This document shows positions 43,090 through 51,680 of a DNA stretch of 64,000 nucleotides, one piece after another. Made by a program: the position numbers and the translations under genes. The DNA is from DASXBJ01 sp036491755 (GTDB taxonomy: Bacteria; Chloroflexota; Dormibacteria; Dormibacterales; Dormibacteraceae), in contig DASXBJ010000021.1 in NCBI GenBank assembly GCA_036491755.1, positions 47,893-111,892 on the forward strand, read 5' to 3'. The notes beneath the pieces were generated by a model. That model worked only from the letters and a program-made list of their open reading frames with translations, searched no databases and was not told the DNA's origin. The stretch's first letter is position 1; every line of letters begins with the position of its first letter.

Positions 43090-43548
43090 TTATCCAGCCA
43101 GCCCGGCTCGCTTCTCCGCGTGGCGCTTTTGGACCGCTTCGTCGTTCAGGCCGATTATCCGCGCGGCCAGCCACGCAGCGTTCTTGGCCCCAGCCTCGCC
43201 GATCGCGACAGTGGCCACCGGGATGCCGGCGGGCATCTGCACGATCGAGTACAGCGAGTCCGCTCCGCCCAGGTGCGGGGTGGGGACCGGAACTCCAATG
43301 ACAGGCAGGTCGGTCCACGCCGCGACGACCCCAGGCAGGTGGGCGGCGCCTCCTGCGGCCGCGATGACAACCTTCAGTCCTCGCTCGCGCGCCGAGCTCG
43401 CCCACTCCATCACGCCCCGCGGGTTGCGATGCGCTGAGCACACCTTGACCTCGTGCTCGAGTCCGAGCTCGTCGAGCACCTTGACGCACGACTCCATCAG
43501 CGGCAGGTCTGACCGGGAGCCGAGGATCACGCCGACGGTAACGGTCAA
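43090..43548 (-). CDS. purE: N5-carboxyaminoimidazole ribonucleotide mutase
   Basis: Class I PurE, 152 residues, converting N5-CAIR to CAIR. GVILGSRSDLPLMESCV is the N-terminal phosphate loop, VCSAHRNPRGVMEW contains the catalytic His, and IAAAGGAAHLPGVVAAWTDLPVIGVPV the third block. TTG start at 43548 overlaps the purD stop (TTGA). Class I PurE normally works with PurK, which is not in this window. Confidence 0.94.
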   Translation of the reverse strand: MTVTVGVILGSRSDLPLMESCVKVLDELGLEHEVKVCSAHRNPRGVMEWASSARERGLKVVIAAAGGAAHLPGVVAAWTDLPVIGVPVPTPHLGGADSLYSIVQMPAGIPVATVAIGEAGAKNAAWLAARIIGLNDEAVQKRHAEKRAGLAG

Positions 43549-44819
43549 TCAACAGCCTCCCCGGCAATGTCAGATCTGAAGAACGCCCCGTCGAATCGTA
43601 CCTGCCGGGCCCCGGACAGCGCCGTCTCGCGAGCCTCGGCGACGGTGTCGCCCAGCGCAACCGACGTCACGACACGCCCGCCGTCCGTGACCAGCCCGGT
43701 CACCGGGACGTACCTGGTCGCGGCATGAAAGATCAGGACGCCTTTCGGCATCTCGGCCAGGCCGCGGATGGGCAAGCCGGTCCTCATCGCTGCGTCGTCG
43801 GGATAGTTCCCCGAAGCGACCACCACGCCGACGCACGCCCGAGGGCTCCAGGCGAGGTCGGGAAAGCCGGCCAGGTTGCCCTTGGATGCCGCGAGGGCCA
43901 GGGCGACGAAGTCGGTCTGCAGGCGTGGCAGCACGACCTGCGCCTCCGGGTCGCCGAAGCGTGCATTGAACTCCAGGGCGCGGATGCCTTTTGGCGTCAG
44001 CATCAAACCGGCGTAGAGGACGCCGCGAAACTCGTCGCCCGAGGCCGCCAGCTCGCGAAGCGCCGGCCGAAGGACGGAGTCGACAGCCACCTGGACCAGG
44101 GCATCGTCCACACCGCGTGGGGGCGAGTAAGCGCCCATGCCACCGGTGTTGGCGCCGAGGTCGCCCTCGTGTGCGCGCTTGTAATCCCGTGCCGGGGCCA
44201 GCACGACGACGTCCTTGCCATCAGTCACCGCAAGCACCGACAGCTCGGGGCCTTCGAGCCTCTCTTCGACCACGATCGTCGTGCCACTGTGGCCGAACTG
44301 ACCCTGCACGAGCATGCCGTCGATGGCGGCGTCCGACTCCGCTGTCGAGGAGCAGACGATCACTCCCTTGCCACGTGCAAGGCCGTCCGCCTTGACCGCC
44401 ACGTTGCCCTCGCGGCTGGCCGCCCATTCGCGCGCCGGCGCCGCTTGCGTGAAAACCTCGAACTCGGCGGTCGGGATGCCGGCCCGCAGCATCAGTGCCT
44501 TGGCGAACGACTTGCTCGACTCGATCCGGCCGGCGCCGCGGTTGGGTCCGAAAACATTGAAGCCGGCGCTGCGCAGCGCGTCGCCCACACCGGCGTCCAC
44601 CGCCGCCTCAGGGCCCAGGACGACGAGCCCAACCCGCTCCCTCTTGGCGAAGTCGACCAGACGCACCACATCCGCGGCGCCGATGGGCACGTTGCGAGCC
44701 ATCCCGCCGGTGCCGCCGTTGCCGGGAGCGCAATACACACGCTCCACGAGCTCTGACTGCACGCACTTCCACACCAGCGCGTGCTCGCGCGCACCCGACC
44801 CGATGACGAGAACCTTCAC
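43545..44819 (-). CDS. purD: Phosphoribosylamine-glycine ligase
   Basis: Second step of purine synthesis, an ATP-grasp ligase. 424 residues from GTG 44819. VLVIGSGAREHALVWKC, FGPNRGAGRIESSKSFAKALM, VAVKADGLARGKGVIVC, MGAYSPPRGVD and LEFNARFGDPEAQVVLPRL are all family motifs. Start is 13 bases after the guaA stop, with purE coupled downstream, so guanine and purine genes share one transcript. Confidence 0.95.
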   Translation of the reverse strand: MKVLVIGSGAREHALVWKCVQSELVERVYCAPGNGGTGGMARNVPIGAADVVRLVDFAKRERVGLVVLGPEAAVDAGVGDALRSAGFNVFGPNRGAGRIESSKSFAKALMLRAGIPTAEFEVFTQAAPAREWAASREGNVAVKADGLARGKGVIVCSSTAESDAAIDGMLVQGQFGHSGTTIVVEERLEGPELSVLAVTDGKDVVVLAPARDYKRAHEGDLGANTGGMGAYSPPRGVDDALVQVAVDSVLRPALRELAASGDEFRGVLYAGLMLTPKGIRALEFNARFGDPEAQVVLPRLQTDFVALALAASKGNLAGFPDLAWSPRACVGVVVASGNYPDDAAMRTGLPIRGLAEMPKGVLIFHAATRYVPVTGLVTDGGRVVTSVALGDTVAEARETALSGARQVRFDGAFFRSDIAGEAVD

Positions 44820-44832
44820 CGCGTTGAGGTCG

Positions 44833-46434
44833 CTATTCCCACTCGATGGTGCCGGGGGGCTTCGAGGTGATGTCGAACACGACCCGGTTCACGCCCTTGA
44901 CCTCGTTCACGATTCGGTTGCTGATGCGCGCCAGCACCTCGTACGGCACGCGCGCCCAGTCCGCGGTCATGGCGTCCTCGCTGGTCACCACTCGCACCGC
45001 GACCACGTTGGCGTAGGTCCGGTAATCGCCCATGACACCCACTGTCTCGAGGGGGGTCAGCACGGCGAACGATTGCCAGACCTGCCGGTACAGGCCGTTG
45101 CGCTTGATCTCGTCGACCACGACCCAGTCGGCGTTGCGCAGTATCTCCAGCCGCTCGGCCGTCACCTCCCCGAGGCAGCGGATCGCCAGGCCTGGTCCGG
45201 GGAACGGCTGCCGGTACACCATTTCCTCCGGCATGCCGAGCTCGAGGCCGACGGCGCGCACCTCGTCCTTGAACAGGTAGCGCAGCGGCTCGATGAGCTG
45301 AAATCGAAGTCCTGGCGGCAGGCCGCCCACGTTGTGGTGGGTCTTGATCTTGACCGCGGTCGAGGACACGTCGGGGGCGGTGGACTCGATGACGTCGGGG
45401 TAAAGGGTCCCCTGGGCGAGGAAGTCGATCCGGCCCAGGCTCGTCGCCTCCGCCTCGAACACGGTGATGAACTCGCGTCCGACGATGCGGCGCTTCTGCT
45501 CCGGGTCGATCACCCCGCGCAGGGCCTGCAGGAACCGATCCGTCGCGTCGACATAGCGGATGTTCATGTCCAGGTTGCCATGCATGACCGCCAGCACGCG
45601 CTCCGGTTCCTCTTTGCGCAACAGGCCGTTGTTGACGAAGACGCACGTGAGCTGGTCGCCCACCGCGCGGTGCACGAGCGTGGCGGCCACCGCCGAGTCG
45701 ACGCCACCTGAAAGCGCGCAGATCACGCGGCCGTCACCGACCTGGGCCTGGATGCTCGCGGTGGCCTCGGCGACGAAAGATCCCGCGGTCCACGACCCGT
45801 CGCACCTGCACACCCCGTACAGGAAGTTGCGCAGCACCTCACGACCGCTGGGCGTGTGGACCACCTCCGGGTGGAACTGGATGCCGAAGACGCCGTGGTC
45901 GTTGGCGAATGCGGCGACCGGCGAGTTTCCGCTCGACGCCAGCGAATGGAATCCAGGCGGCAGCTCGCTGACATGGTCGCCATGGCTCATCCACACCGGC
46001 ATCTCGCCCTGCATTCCGCGGAACAGGCCGCTCGGATCCGTGACCGAGAGAAGGGCCGGGCCGTACTCGCGCGCGCGGCCGGGGTCGACCTTGCCGCCCA
46101 GATGATGCGCGATGAGCTGCATGCCGTAGCAGATGCCCAGGACCGGGATGCCCGCGCGCAGTGCCTCGGGGTCGATCTGCGGCGCGCCAGGCTCGTAGAC
46201 GCTGGCGGGACCGCCGCTGAGTATGAGCCCGGCCGGATGGCGCAGCTTGAGCTCGGACCAGGGCGTGGTGCCGGGGACCAGCTCGCAGTACACCTTCGCC
46301 TCCCGCACTCTGCGGGCGATCAGCTGGCTGAACTGCGACCCGTAGTCGAGAACGAGGATCGTCTGCTGACCGGCCCGCGGGGCGGCACTCTTGACGGCGT
46401 CGCGGTTCTTGGCGGCCGCGACTGAGGAGCTCAG
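44833..46434 (-). CDS. guaA: GMP synthase (glutamine-hydrolysing)
   Basis: Aminates XMP to GMP with glutamine and ATP. Residues 1-200 are the glutaminase (TILVLDYGSQFSQLIARRV; GICYGMQ with Cys102; FHPEV with His188 and Glu190). The ATP-pyrophosphatase domain has CALSGGVDSAVAATLV, and the C-terminal dimerisation part ends ITSKPPGTIEWE. No ATG, GTG or TTG lies between the guaB3 overlap region and the conserved start; CTG 46434, two bases after the guaB3 stop region, is the best initiator and gives 533 residues. The nearest canonical codon would overlap guaB3 by over 120 bases with non-protein-like sequence. Confidence 0.9.
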   Translation of the reverse strand: MSSSVAAAKNRDAVKSAAPRAGQQTILVLDYGSQFSQLIARRVREAKVYCELVPGTTPWSELKLRHPAGLILSGGPASVYEPGAPQIDPEALRAGIPVLGICYGMQLIAHHLGGKVDPGRAREYGPALLSVTDPSGLFRGMQGEMPVWMSHGDHVSELPPGFHSLASSGNSPVAAFANDHGVFGIQFHPEVVHTPSGREVLRNFLYGVCRCDGSWTAGSFVAEATASIQAQVGDGRVICALSGGVDSAVAATLVHRAVGDQLTCVFVNNGLLRKEEPERVLAVMHGNLDMNIRYVDATDRFLQALRGVIDPEQKRRIVGREFITVFEAEATSLGRIDFLAQGTLYPDVIESTAPDVSSTAVKIKTHHNVGGLPPGLRFQLIEPLRYLFKDEVRAVGLELGMPEEMVYRQPFPGPGLAIRCLGEVTAERLEILRNADWVVVDEIKRNGLYRQVWQSFAVLTPLETVGVMGDYRTYANVVAVRVVTSEDAMTADWARVPYEVLARISNRIVNEVKGVNRVVFDITSKPPGTIEWE

Positions 46435-46435
46435 G

Positions 46436-47650
46436 TCAGCTCTTCCCCATACCCACGTGCTGTGCCTGCTGGAAGACCTTGCCCTCCGAGGTGATCGAGG
46501 GTGCGATGACGAGCTCGACGTGCTGGAACTCGGCGATGTCGTGCGCGCCGCAAACACCGAGGGCCGATCGAAGGGCGCCGGCGAAGTTCTGGGAGCCGTC
46601 GTCGACCCGGGCCGGGCCGAGCAGGATCTCGTGCAGCGTTGCCCGGGTGCCCGTCTGGATGCGCGTGCCGCGAGGGAGGTTGGGGTCGGGCGTCGCCATG
46701 CCCCAGTTGAAGCCCTTGGACGCGGACTCCTCGGCGCCGGCCAGAGGCGTGCCGATCATGACCGCGTCGGCGCCCGATGCGAAAGCCTTGCATACGTCCG
46801 CGCCGATCCGCATGCCGCCGTCGGTGATGACCGCGACCCGCATCCCGCCGCGTCGCATGTGCTCGTCACGGGCCGCGGCAACGTCTGCGGTGGCTGTGAC
46901 CTGAGGCACGCCCACCCCGAGCACGCCGCGTGTCGTGCAGGCGGCGCCGGGGCCAACGCCGACCAGGATTCCGGCGATCCCGGTCTCCATCAGCTCGAGG
47001 GCCGTCTCGTAGTGGACACAGTTGCCGACGACCACCGGGATGTCGCACGCCCGAACGAGGTCCTCGAACGAAAGCTGGTGATACGACCGCGACGAATGGC
47101 GGGCGGTGAGGACGGTGCCCTGGACCACATAAACGTCCGCGCCGGCCTTCTGCACGACATCGGCCCGCTCAGCCGCTCGAGCGGGAATTGTCGAAACGGC
47201 GCACGTGACGCCGGCAGCTTTGATGGCCTTGATGCGCTCGGCGATGAGGTGGGGCTTGACCGGCTCGCGGTAGACCTCCTTGAGCATGGCGTTGACGTGG
47301 CCCTTGTCGGCGTCTGCGATCTTTCTGATGATCGGCGCCGAGTCCTCATATCTCGTGTGCACGCCGTCGAGGTTCAGCACCGCGACGCCGCCGAGCTTGC
47401 CCATCGCGATGGCGAAGTCGACGTCGACGACGCCATCCATCGCGGAACCCCATATGGGGAGAGGCAGCTTGAAAGCAACGCCCATCGAAAACGAGATGTC
47501 GACTTCGTCGGGGTTGAGGGTGACTCCGCCCGGCACGAGCGCCACCTCGTCGAAACCGTATGCGCGGCGCGCTCGCCTGCCGATCCCGATCTCGAGGCCA
47601 GACTGCTCCCCGGTGAATGATCCGCGGGTTTCGATCTGGCTCTGACTCAG
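46436..47650 (-). CDS. guaB3: GuaB3-type IMP dehydrogenase-related protein
   Basis: 404 residues if translation starts at CTG 47650; no ATG, GTG or TTG in frame precedes the conserved N-terminus (LEIGIGRRARRAYGFDEVAL), and the first canonical one, GTG 47545, would cut it off. The barrel has GVGPGAACTTRGVLG with the catalytic Cys loop, and ITDGGMRIGADVCKA, but lacks the CBS domains of classical IMPDH. GuaB3 members were long called IMPDH-like; cyanobacterial ones have been reported as GMP reductases, so direction here is uncertain. A GGAG lies 10 bases before the CTG. Leads the guaB3-guaA-purD-purE cluster. Confidence 0.88.
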   Translation of the reverse strand: MSQSQIETRGSFTGEQSGLEIGIGRRARRAYGFDEVALVPGGVTLNPDEVDISFSMGVAFKLPLPIWGSAMDGVVDVDFAIAMGKLGGVAVLNLDGVHTRYEDSAPIIRKIADADKGHVNAMLKEVYREPVKPHLIAERIKAIKAAGVTCAVSTIPARAAERADVVQKAGADVYVVQGTVLTARHSSRSYHQLSFEDLVRACDIPVVVGNCVHYETALELMETGIAGILVGVGPGAACTTRGVLGVGVPQVTATADVAAARDEHMRRGGMRVAVITDGGMRIGADVCKAFASGADAVMIGTPLAGAEESASKGFNWGMATPDPNLPRGTRIQTGTRATLHEILLGPARVDDGSQNFAGALRSALGVCGAHDIAEFQHVELVIAPSITSEGKVFQQAQHVGMGKS

Positions 47651-47684
47651 GGTGTGTTTACTCCAATGGTGGCGGGGTTCGCAA

Positions 47685-47690
47685 AGTATA
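47685..47690 (-). promoter_or_regulatory. Putative -10 element of the guaB3 cluster
   Basis: TATACT on the minus strand predicts a start near 47677, leaving a leader of about 26 bases with GGAG before the CTG start. This bounds the possible start codons of guaB3 and supports CTG initiation. Confidence 0.45.
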
Positions 47691-47708
47691 GCCGACGCCT
47701 GGGGAGCA

Positions 47709-47714
47709 TATTCT
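47709..47714 (+). promoter_or_regulatory. Putative -10 element, leaderless DUF4332 gene
   Basis: TATTCT ends exactly 7 bases before the ATG at 47722 (spacer TACGGCG), the classical geometry for a leaderless transcript. Confidence 0.55.
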
Positions 47715-47721
47715 TACGGCG

Positions 47722-48144
47722 ATGTATCGAACGCTCGAATATCTGCCGGGCATCACCGAGAGCGACGTCGAAAGGCTGAGGTCTCGCGGCATCCAGCACA
47801 CAAACCAGCTCCTCCACCGCACCTCGCTGGGCATCGACCGCGAGCGGCTGGCGAAGAAAACCGGCATCAGCACCGACCGCCTGCTCGAGTTCACCAACCA
47901 GTGCACGCTGCTCGAGGTCTCCGGAATGGAACGGTGGCTGCCGCTGATCCGCCGCCTCGGCATCGGCTCGATGAAGGATCTTCGCGCACAGGACGCGCCC
48001 CAGCTGCACGAAAAGCTTGTCGAGGCGATCGGCCTCGCGGGCGCTCCCGGGCTCAGCGACGTTCAGTACTGGATCAGCCAGGCCACCGCGCTCGACATCG
48101 TCGAGGAACCGCCTAGAAAGCCGCCACTACCCGTGGTCGACTAA
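47722..48144 (+). CDS. DUF4332-like helix-hairpin-helix protein
   Basis: 140 residues. LPGITESDVERLRSRGIQHTNQLLHRTS and LLEVSGMERWLPLIRRLGIGSMKDLRAQDA are two helix-hairpin-helix-like repeats, matching the DUF4332 family, predicted to bind DNA or act as an adaptor; function unknown. The start has no ribosome-binding site but a TATTCT hexamer 7 bases upstream, implying a leaderless mRNA. Convergent with the acyltransferase gene, overlapping it by 4 bases at the stops. Confidence 0.7.
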   Translation: MYRTLEYLPGITESDVERLRSRGIQHTNQLLHRTSLGIDRERLAKKTGISTDRLLEFTNQCTLLEVSGMERWLPLIRRLGIGSMKDLRAQDAPQLHEKLVEAIGLAGAPGLSDVQYWISQATALDIVEEPPRKPPLPVVD

Positions 48145-49175
48145 AGAAAAACCGCTCGTCGCATCCGCAGGTTGTCGTAGATCCCTCGCTGGATCGTGTC
48201 CCTCACGCCGTCGGCCAGCGACATCACCAGGTTCTGGTCGCCGGCGGCCTCGGGCGGATGCTCCTCCACATGGATGGGGGCGTGGAACTGGATGCGCCAC
48301 TTGCTGGGCAGCGGGATCATGCCGAGCGGGCCGAGCCACGGCCAGAACGGCGTGACCGGAAAGTACGGGAGGCCGAAGAACCTGGCGATCGGCGCGAGGT
48401 CGGTCAGCATCGGGTAGATCTCCTCCGAGCCGACCACGGACACCGGGATGATGGGCGCCCTCGAGCGAATCGCCGTGGCCACGAAACCGCCGCGTCCGAA
48501 GCGTCGCAGCCGGTAACGCTCCTTGAAGTTCTTGCCCGTGCCGCGCACGCCTTCTGGAAAGACGAGGACGAGCTCGTCACGCTCGAGCAGGCGGCGTGTG
48601 TCATCGGGGTGCCCGACGGTCTGGCCGGTCCGCCGCAGAAACCAGCTCAATACGGGCATCCCCATGAACATGCTCGCCACCAGCGCGCGCACGTGGCGCG
48701 GATGCGGGTGCTCGGCGAAGACCGCCGTCTTGATCATCGTGCCGTCCCAGGGCAGGACGCCGGCATGGTTCGACACGAGCAATCCGCGGCCTTCAGCAGG
48801 CACGTTTTCCACCCCGGTTGTCTCGACGCGCCAGTAGTCGCGGTAAAGGACGAGAAACGCCGAGAGAAATGACTCGGTCCATTGCGGGTCAAACCCGAAC
48901 TCGTCCACCGCGTAGTTCGAGCCGCGCCGGGCCAGCTCGCGCTGCTGGTACAGGAACTGGACAAAGCCCATCACCCGGTTGAGGTCGATGACGTCGCGGC
49001 CGGTCAGCTCCTTCAAGCGGACTGAGAGCTCGTTGACGCCCTGCAGCGCGTACCTGGGCGCCTGGCGCTGCAGCCGGCGCACCTGCCGCGGCAGGCTCGA
49101 GGCCGGCTTCGGCTGCACGATCTCGGCTTTCCTGCTGCGTCGCTTACGCTCGTGGGCCGTCGTCTGGTCGATCAC
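48141..49175 (-). CDS. Glycerol-phosphate-type acyltransferase (PlsC-like)
   Basis: 344-residue membrane-associated acyltransferase, probably acylating a lysophospholipid or diacylglycerol-type acceptor. The catalytic motif is VSNHAGVLPWDG (His and Asp separated by six residues, as in the LPLAT/MGAT-like group), with FPEGVRGTGK as the second motif and PIIPVSVVGSEEIYP as a third. A basic N-terminal region of about 75 residues precedes the domain. Start at GTG 49175 overlaps the epimerase stop (GTGA). The coupled epimerase-like protein suggests a shared lipid pathway. An upstream open frame within the epimerase gene is not coding. Confidence 0.8.
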   Translation of the reverse strand: MIDQTTAHERKRRSRKAEIVQPKPASSLPRQVRRLQRQAPRYALQGVNELSVRLKELTGRDVIDLNRVMGFVQFLYQQRELARRGSNYAVDEFGFDPQWTESFLSAFLVLYRDYWRVETTGVENVPAEGRGLLVSNHAGVLPWDGTMIKTAVFAEHPHPRHVRALVASMFMGMPVLSWFLRRTGQTVGHPDDTRRLLERDELVLVFPEGVRGTGKNFKERYRLRRFGRGGFVATAIRSRAPIIPVSVVGSEEIYPMLTDLAPIARFFGLPYFPVTPFWPWLGPLGMIPLPSKWRIQFHAPIHVEEHPPEAAGDQNLVMSLADGVRDTIQRGIYDNLRMRRAVFL

Positions 49176-50236
49176 CTGGACGACGCCGCCAGCGCCCGGC
49201 TCGGTCCGCGCTCCTCGCGGCGCCTGCGTTGCAGGTACACCTGGAGCTCGTACTCCCGAGGAGGCGACGGAGGCTCGACGACCTCGGCGTCCTTGCCCCG
49301 GGCAAGGGCGTCCATCACCTCGCGTGAGCCGTGGAATGGGCTCCAGCCGAACTCGGCTCGAAGCCGCGCGCCGTCCATCACCGAACCGAATGCGAGCAGG
49401 TCGGGCATGTGCGCCGGAATATCGATTTGAGCCAGCGCCTTCAGCGCAGGGCGGGCCAGCCAGCGTCCGTACGGCGGCAGGACCGGCAGGGCGCTGCCCC
49501 CCATGATGCCGATCGCCTGGCTCAGCAGGACAACACCGGCGCCTCCCACGTTGAAGATTCCGGGATGCGGTGCGATCGTCGCGCGGACGATCGCGTCCGC
49601 CGCATCCTCCTCGTGCAGGAACTGCAGGCGTGGATCGAAGCCGGCAAAGGTCGGCACGATCGGCAGCGACAGGTATCGCGTCAGGAACGTGTCCTCGCTG
49701 AGACGGAATCCGAGTCGGAGCACGGTGACGGCGCACGACTCGTTGCGCAGTGCGAACTCGCTCACGAGCTGTTCCATCTCCACGAGGTCGGCGGTGATCG
49801 ACGACGACGGGCGCTCGGACAGCGGCATCTCTTCGGAGAAGAACGACGGATCGGTCGGACCCGAGCCATAGACAGCCTGGCTCGACTTGACGACCAGCCT
49901 GCGCACCGGGCTCGACGGCGCAGCGCAGCCGACGAGAACGTTCATGGTGCCGATGACGTCGGTCTCGTGGATCGACCGCGCGTCGCGCGACGAATCGACC
50001 ATCACCGCCAGGTGGACAACGGTGTCGATCTGCAGGCGCCTGATCAGCTTGCCGATCGCCGCGTGACTCGTGTCGGCGTGCACGAAATCCATTTCCTCGA
50101 GGGCGCTGACGGGGTCTTCGACGTCGCACCCGAACAGGACCGGCACCTGCGGCGCGAGCCGGCGGGCAACCTCGGCCCCGAGCGGATTCGAGACGCCGGT
50201 GATGAGGACGCGGTTCGGCCGGTGGGCCTGGGTCAC
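49172..50236 (-). CDS. Extended SDR / epimerase-like protein without YxxxK
   Basis: 354 residues. The N-terminal Rossmann motif is RVLITGVSNPLGAEVARRL, with VVHLAV and IGTMNVLVGC as in NAD-dependent epimerases, and LVVKSSQAVYGSG matches the Ser/Tyr region. The catalytic YxxxK expected about 25 residues later is replaced by ITADLVEMEQL, so the usual Tyr/Lys pair is missing and it may bind NAD or a lipid without that chemistry. GTG start has TAGATT 6 bases before it. Immediately upstream of, and coupled to, the acyltransferase gene. Confidence 0.75.
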   Translation of the reverse strand: MTQAHRPNRVLITGVSNPLGAEVARRLAPQVPVLFGCDVEDPVSALEEMDFVHADTSHAAIGKLIRRLQIDTVVHLAVMVDSSRDARSIHETDVIGTMNVLVGCAAPSSPVRRLVVKSSQAVYGSGPTDPSFFSEEMPLSERPSSSITADLVEMEQLVSEFALRNESCAVTVLRLGFRLSEDTFLTRYLSLPIVPTFAGFDPRLQFLHEEDAADAIVRATIAPHPGIFNVGGAGVVLLSQAIGIMGGSALPVLPPYGRWLARPALKALAQIDIPAHMPDLLAFGSVMDGARLRAEFGWSPFHGSREVMDALARGKDAEVVEPPSPPREYELQVYLQRRRREERGPSRALAASSR

Positions 50237-50242
50237 ACCCTC

Positions 50243-50248
50243 AATCTA
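50243..50248 (-). promoter_or_regulatory. Putative -10 element, leaderless epimerase-like start
   Basis: TAGATT ends 6 bases before the GTG at 50236 with no ribosome-binding site between. Confidence 0.45.
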
Positions 50249-50264
50249 TATCAGTGGAGCGGGA

Positions 50265-50283
50265 GCCCGGATTCACCCCGGGC
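50265..50283 (-). other. Hairpin in gdhA-epimerase spacer
   Basis: GCCCGG / CCGGGC 6-base-pair stem with a 7-base loop between the two minus-strand genes. Could act with the neighbouring hairpin in transcription termination; no T-run follows. Confidence 0.35.
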
Positions 50284-50326
50284 GTCCCCCAACATCGCAA
50301 CCACCGGCTGCCGGCTACCTGCATGC

Positions 50327-50343
50327 AGGGGGTACCGCCCCCT
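50327..50343 (-). terminator. Possible gdhA terminator hairpin
   Basis: A 6-base-pair G-rich stem with a five-base loop starts at the gdhA stop codon itself (TAG begins the stem). A TGCATGCA palindrome follows on the minus strand. There is no T run, so termination is inferred only from location and stem strength. Confidence 0.4.
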
Positions 50344-51598
50344 ACGGATAGATTCCCCTGACCGTCGTCGCGTTGGCCACGCGCTGCACAGCGAGCGCGT
50401 ACGCGGCGAGCCGCATATCGATCCGCTTGTTGACCGACGTGTGGAGGATCTCGTAGAAGGCGCGGGTGATCACGTGGTGGAGCTTGGTGTTGATCTCCTC
50501 CTCCTCCCAGAAGAAGGCCTGGAGGTCCTGCACCCATTCGAAGTACGAGACGATCACGCCACCGGCGTTGGCGATGATGTCGGGGACGAGGAAGATTCCG
50601 CGGTCATGAAGAATCGGGTCGGCTTCGGGCGAGACCGCCGCGTTGGCCCCCTCCGTGATGAGGCGCGCCCGGATCCGGCCGGCGTTGTGCTCGGTGATCT
50701 GATCCTGGACCGCGGCAGGTACGAGGACCGTGACGGGCAGCCCGACGATCTCGTCGTTCGTCACGTTGTCGGCCTTCTTGAAGCCGCCGACCCCCCCTCG
50801 TACCTGGCGGTGCTCGTCGAGAGCAGCGAGGTCCAGGCCCTTGGGGTTGTAGACGCCGCCCTTCGAGTCGCTGACTGCGACGACGCTGAGGCCGGCTTCG
50901 GACAGCAGCCTCGCGGTGGAACGCCCGACCTTGCCGTAACCCTGTATGGCGACCGTCGGCGTCTCGTCGTCCACGTGCAGGTATTTCAGCGCTTCGAGGG
51001 TGAGATACGTGGCGCCTCGGCCGGGCGCATCGACGCGGCCTTCTGAGCCGCCCACGTCAACCGGCTTGCCCGTCACCGACGCGGTGACCGAGTGCCCGGC
51101 GTGCATCGAGACCGTGTCCATGATCCAGGCCATGATCTGGGGGTTCGTGCCCATGTCAGGCGCGGGGATGTCCTTCTCGGGACCGATGAGGATCGCTATC
51201 TCCGTCGCATAGCGACGCGTGAGGTGCTCGAGCTCGGTCTGAGACAGCTGGTTCGGATTGCAGGCGACGGCGCCCTTGGATCCGCCGTAGGGGAGGCCGA
51301 CCGCGGCGCATTTCCAGGTCATGAGCATGGCCAGCGCCTTGACGAGGTCGATCGTGATGTCCGGGTGGTACCGGATGCCGCCCTTGGCCGGGCCGCGACT
51401 GATGTTGTGCTGGACGCGCCAGCCGGTGAACACGTGGACAGAGCCGTCGTCCATGCGGACCGGGAAGTGCACGGTGAGCTCCCGCTTGACGTCGCGCAGG
51501 CCTCGTCGCGCGTCGTCGGAGAGCCCGATCACATCGGCCGCGGCGTCAAAACGCCGCTGGGCTGTCTGGAAGGCGGAAGCGCGTGTCTCGACCGCCAT
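50342..51598 (-). CDS. gdhA: Glutamate dehydrogenase family enzyme
   Basis: NAD(P)-dependent reductive amination of 2-oxoglutarate to glutamate, or the reverse. 418 residues. KGGIRYHPDITIDLVKALAMLM, the catalytic Lys in LPYGGSKGAVACNP, PAPDMGTNPQIMAW, VAIQGYGKVGRSTA for nucleotide binding and PDIIANAGGVIVSYFEW are all typical. A TACTAT hexamer lies 11 bases before the ATG. Divergent from the DUF881 genes. Length and motifs match the hexameric, short-chain class. Confidence 0.95.
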   Translation of the reverse strand: MAVETRASAFQTAQRRFDAAADVIGLSDDARRGLRDVKRELTVHFPVRMDDGSVHVFTGWRVQHNISRGPAKGGIRYHPDITIDLVKALAMLMTWKCAAVGLPYGGSKGAVACNPNQLSQTELEHLTRRYATEIAILIGPEKDIPAPDMGTNPQIMAWIMDTVSMHAGHSVTASVTGKPVDVGGSEGRVDAPGRGATYLTLEALKYLHVDDETPTVAIQGYGKVGRSTARLLSEAGLSVVAVSDSKGGVYNPKGLDLAALDEHRQVRGGVGGFKKADNVTNDEIVGLPVTVLVPAAVQDQITEHNAGRIRARLITEGANAAVSPEADPILHDRGIFLVPDIIANAGGVIVSYFEWVQDLQAFFWEEEEINTKLHHVITRAFYEILHTSVNKRIDMRLAAYALAVQRVANATTVRGIYP

Positions 51599-51680
51599 CT
51601 AGGAGTTCGATAGTAACTCGCGCGACCTCCCCATGCGCCACGTCGCGGTCGAATCCGCTTCGCGGACAATGGGCCCCTAC

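Noticed and set aside
42141..43301. 386-residue plus-strand frame opposite the carboxyltransferase gene
   Set aside because: Shadow of a clearly coding minus-strand gene; composition is biased and there is no recognisable domain.
46435..46557. ATG-led extension of guaA
   Set aside because: It would overlap guaB3 by more than 120 bases with Ser/Arg-rich sequence unlike GMP synthase; CTG 46434 is preferred.
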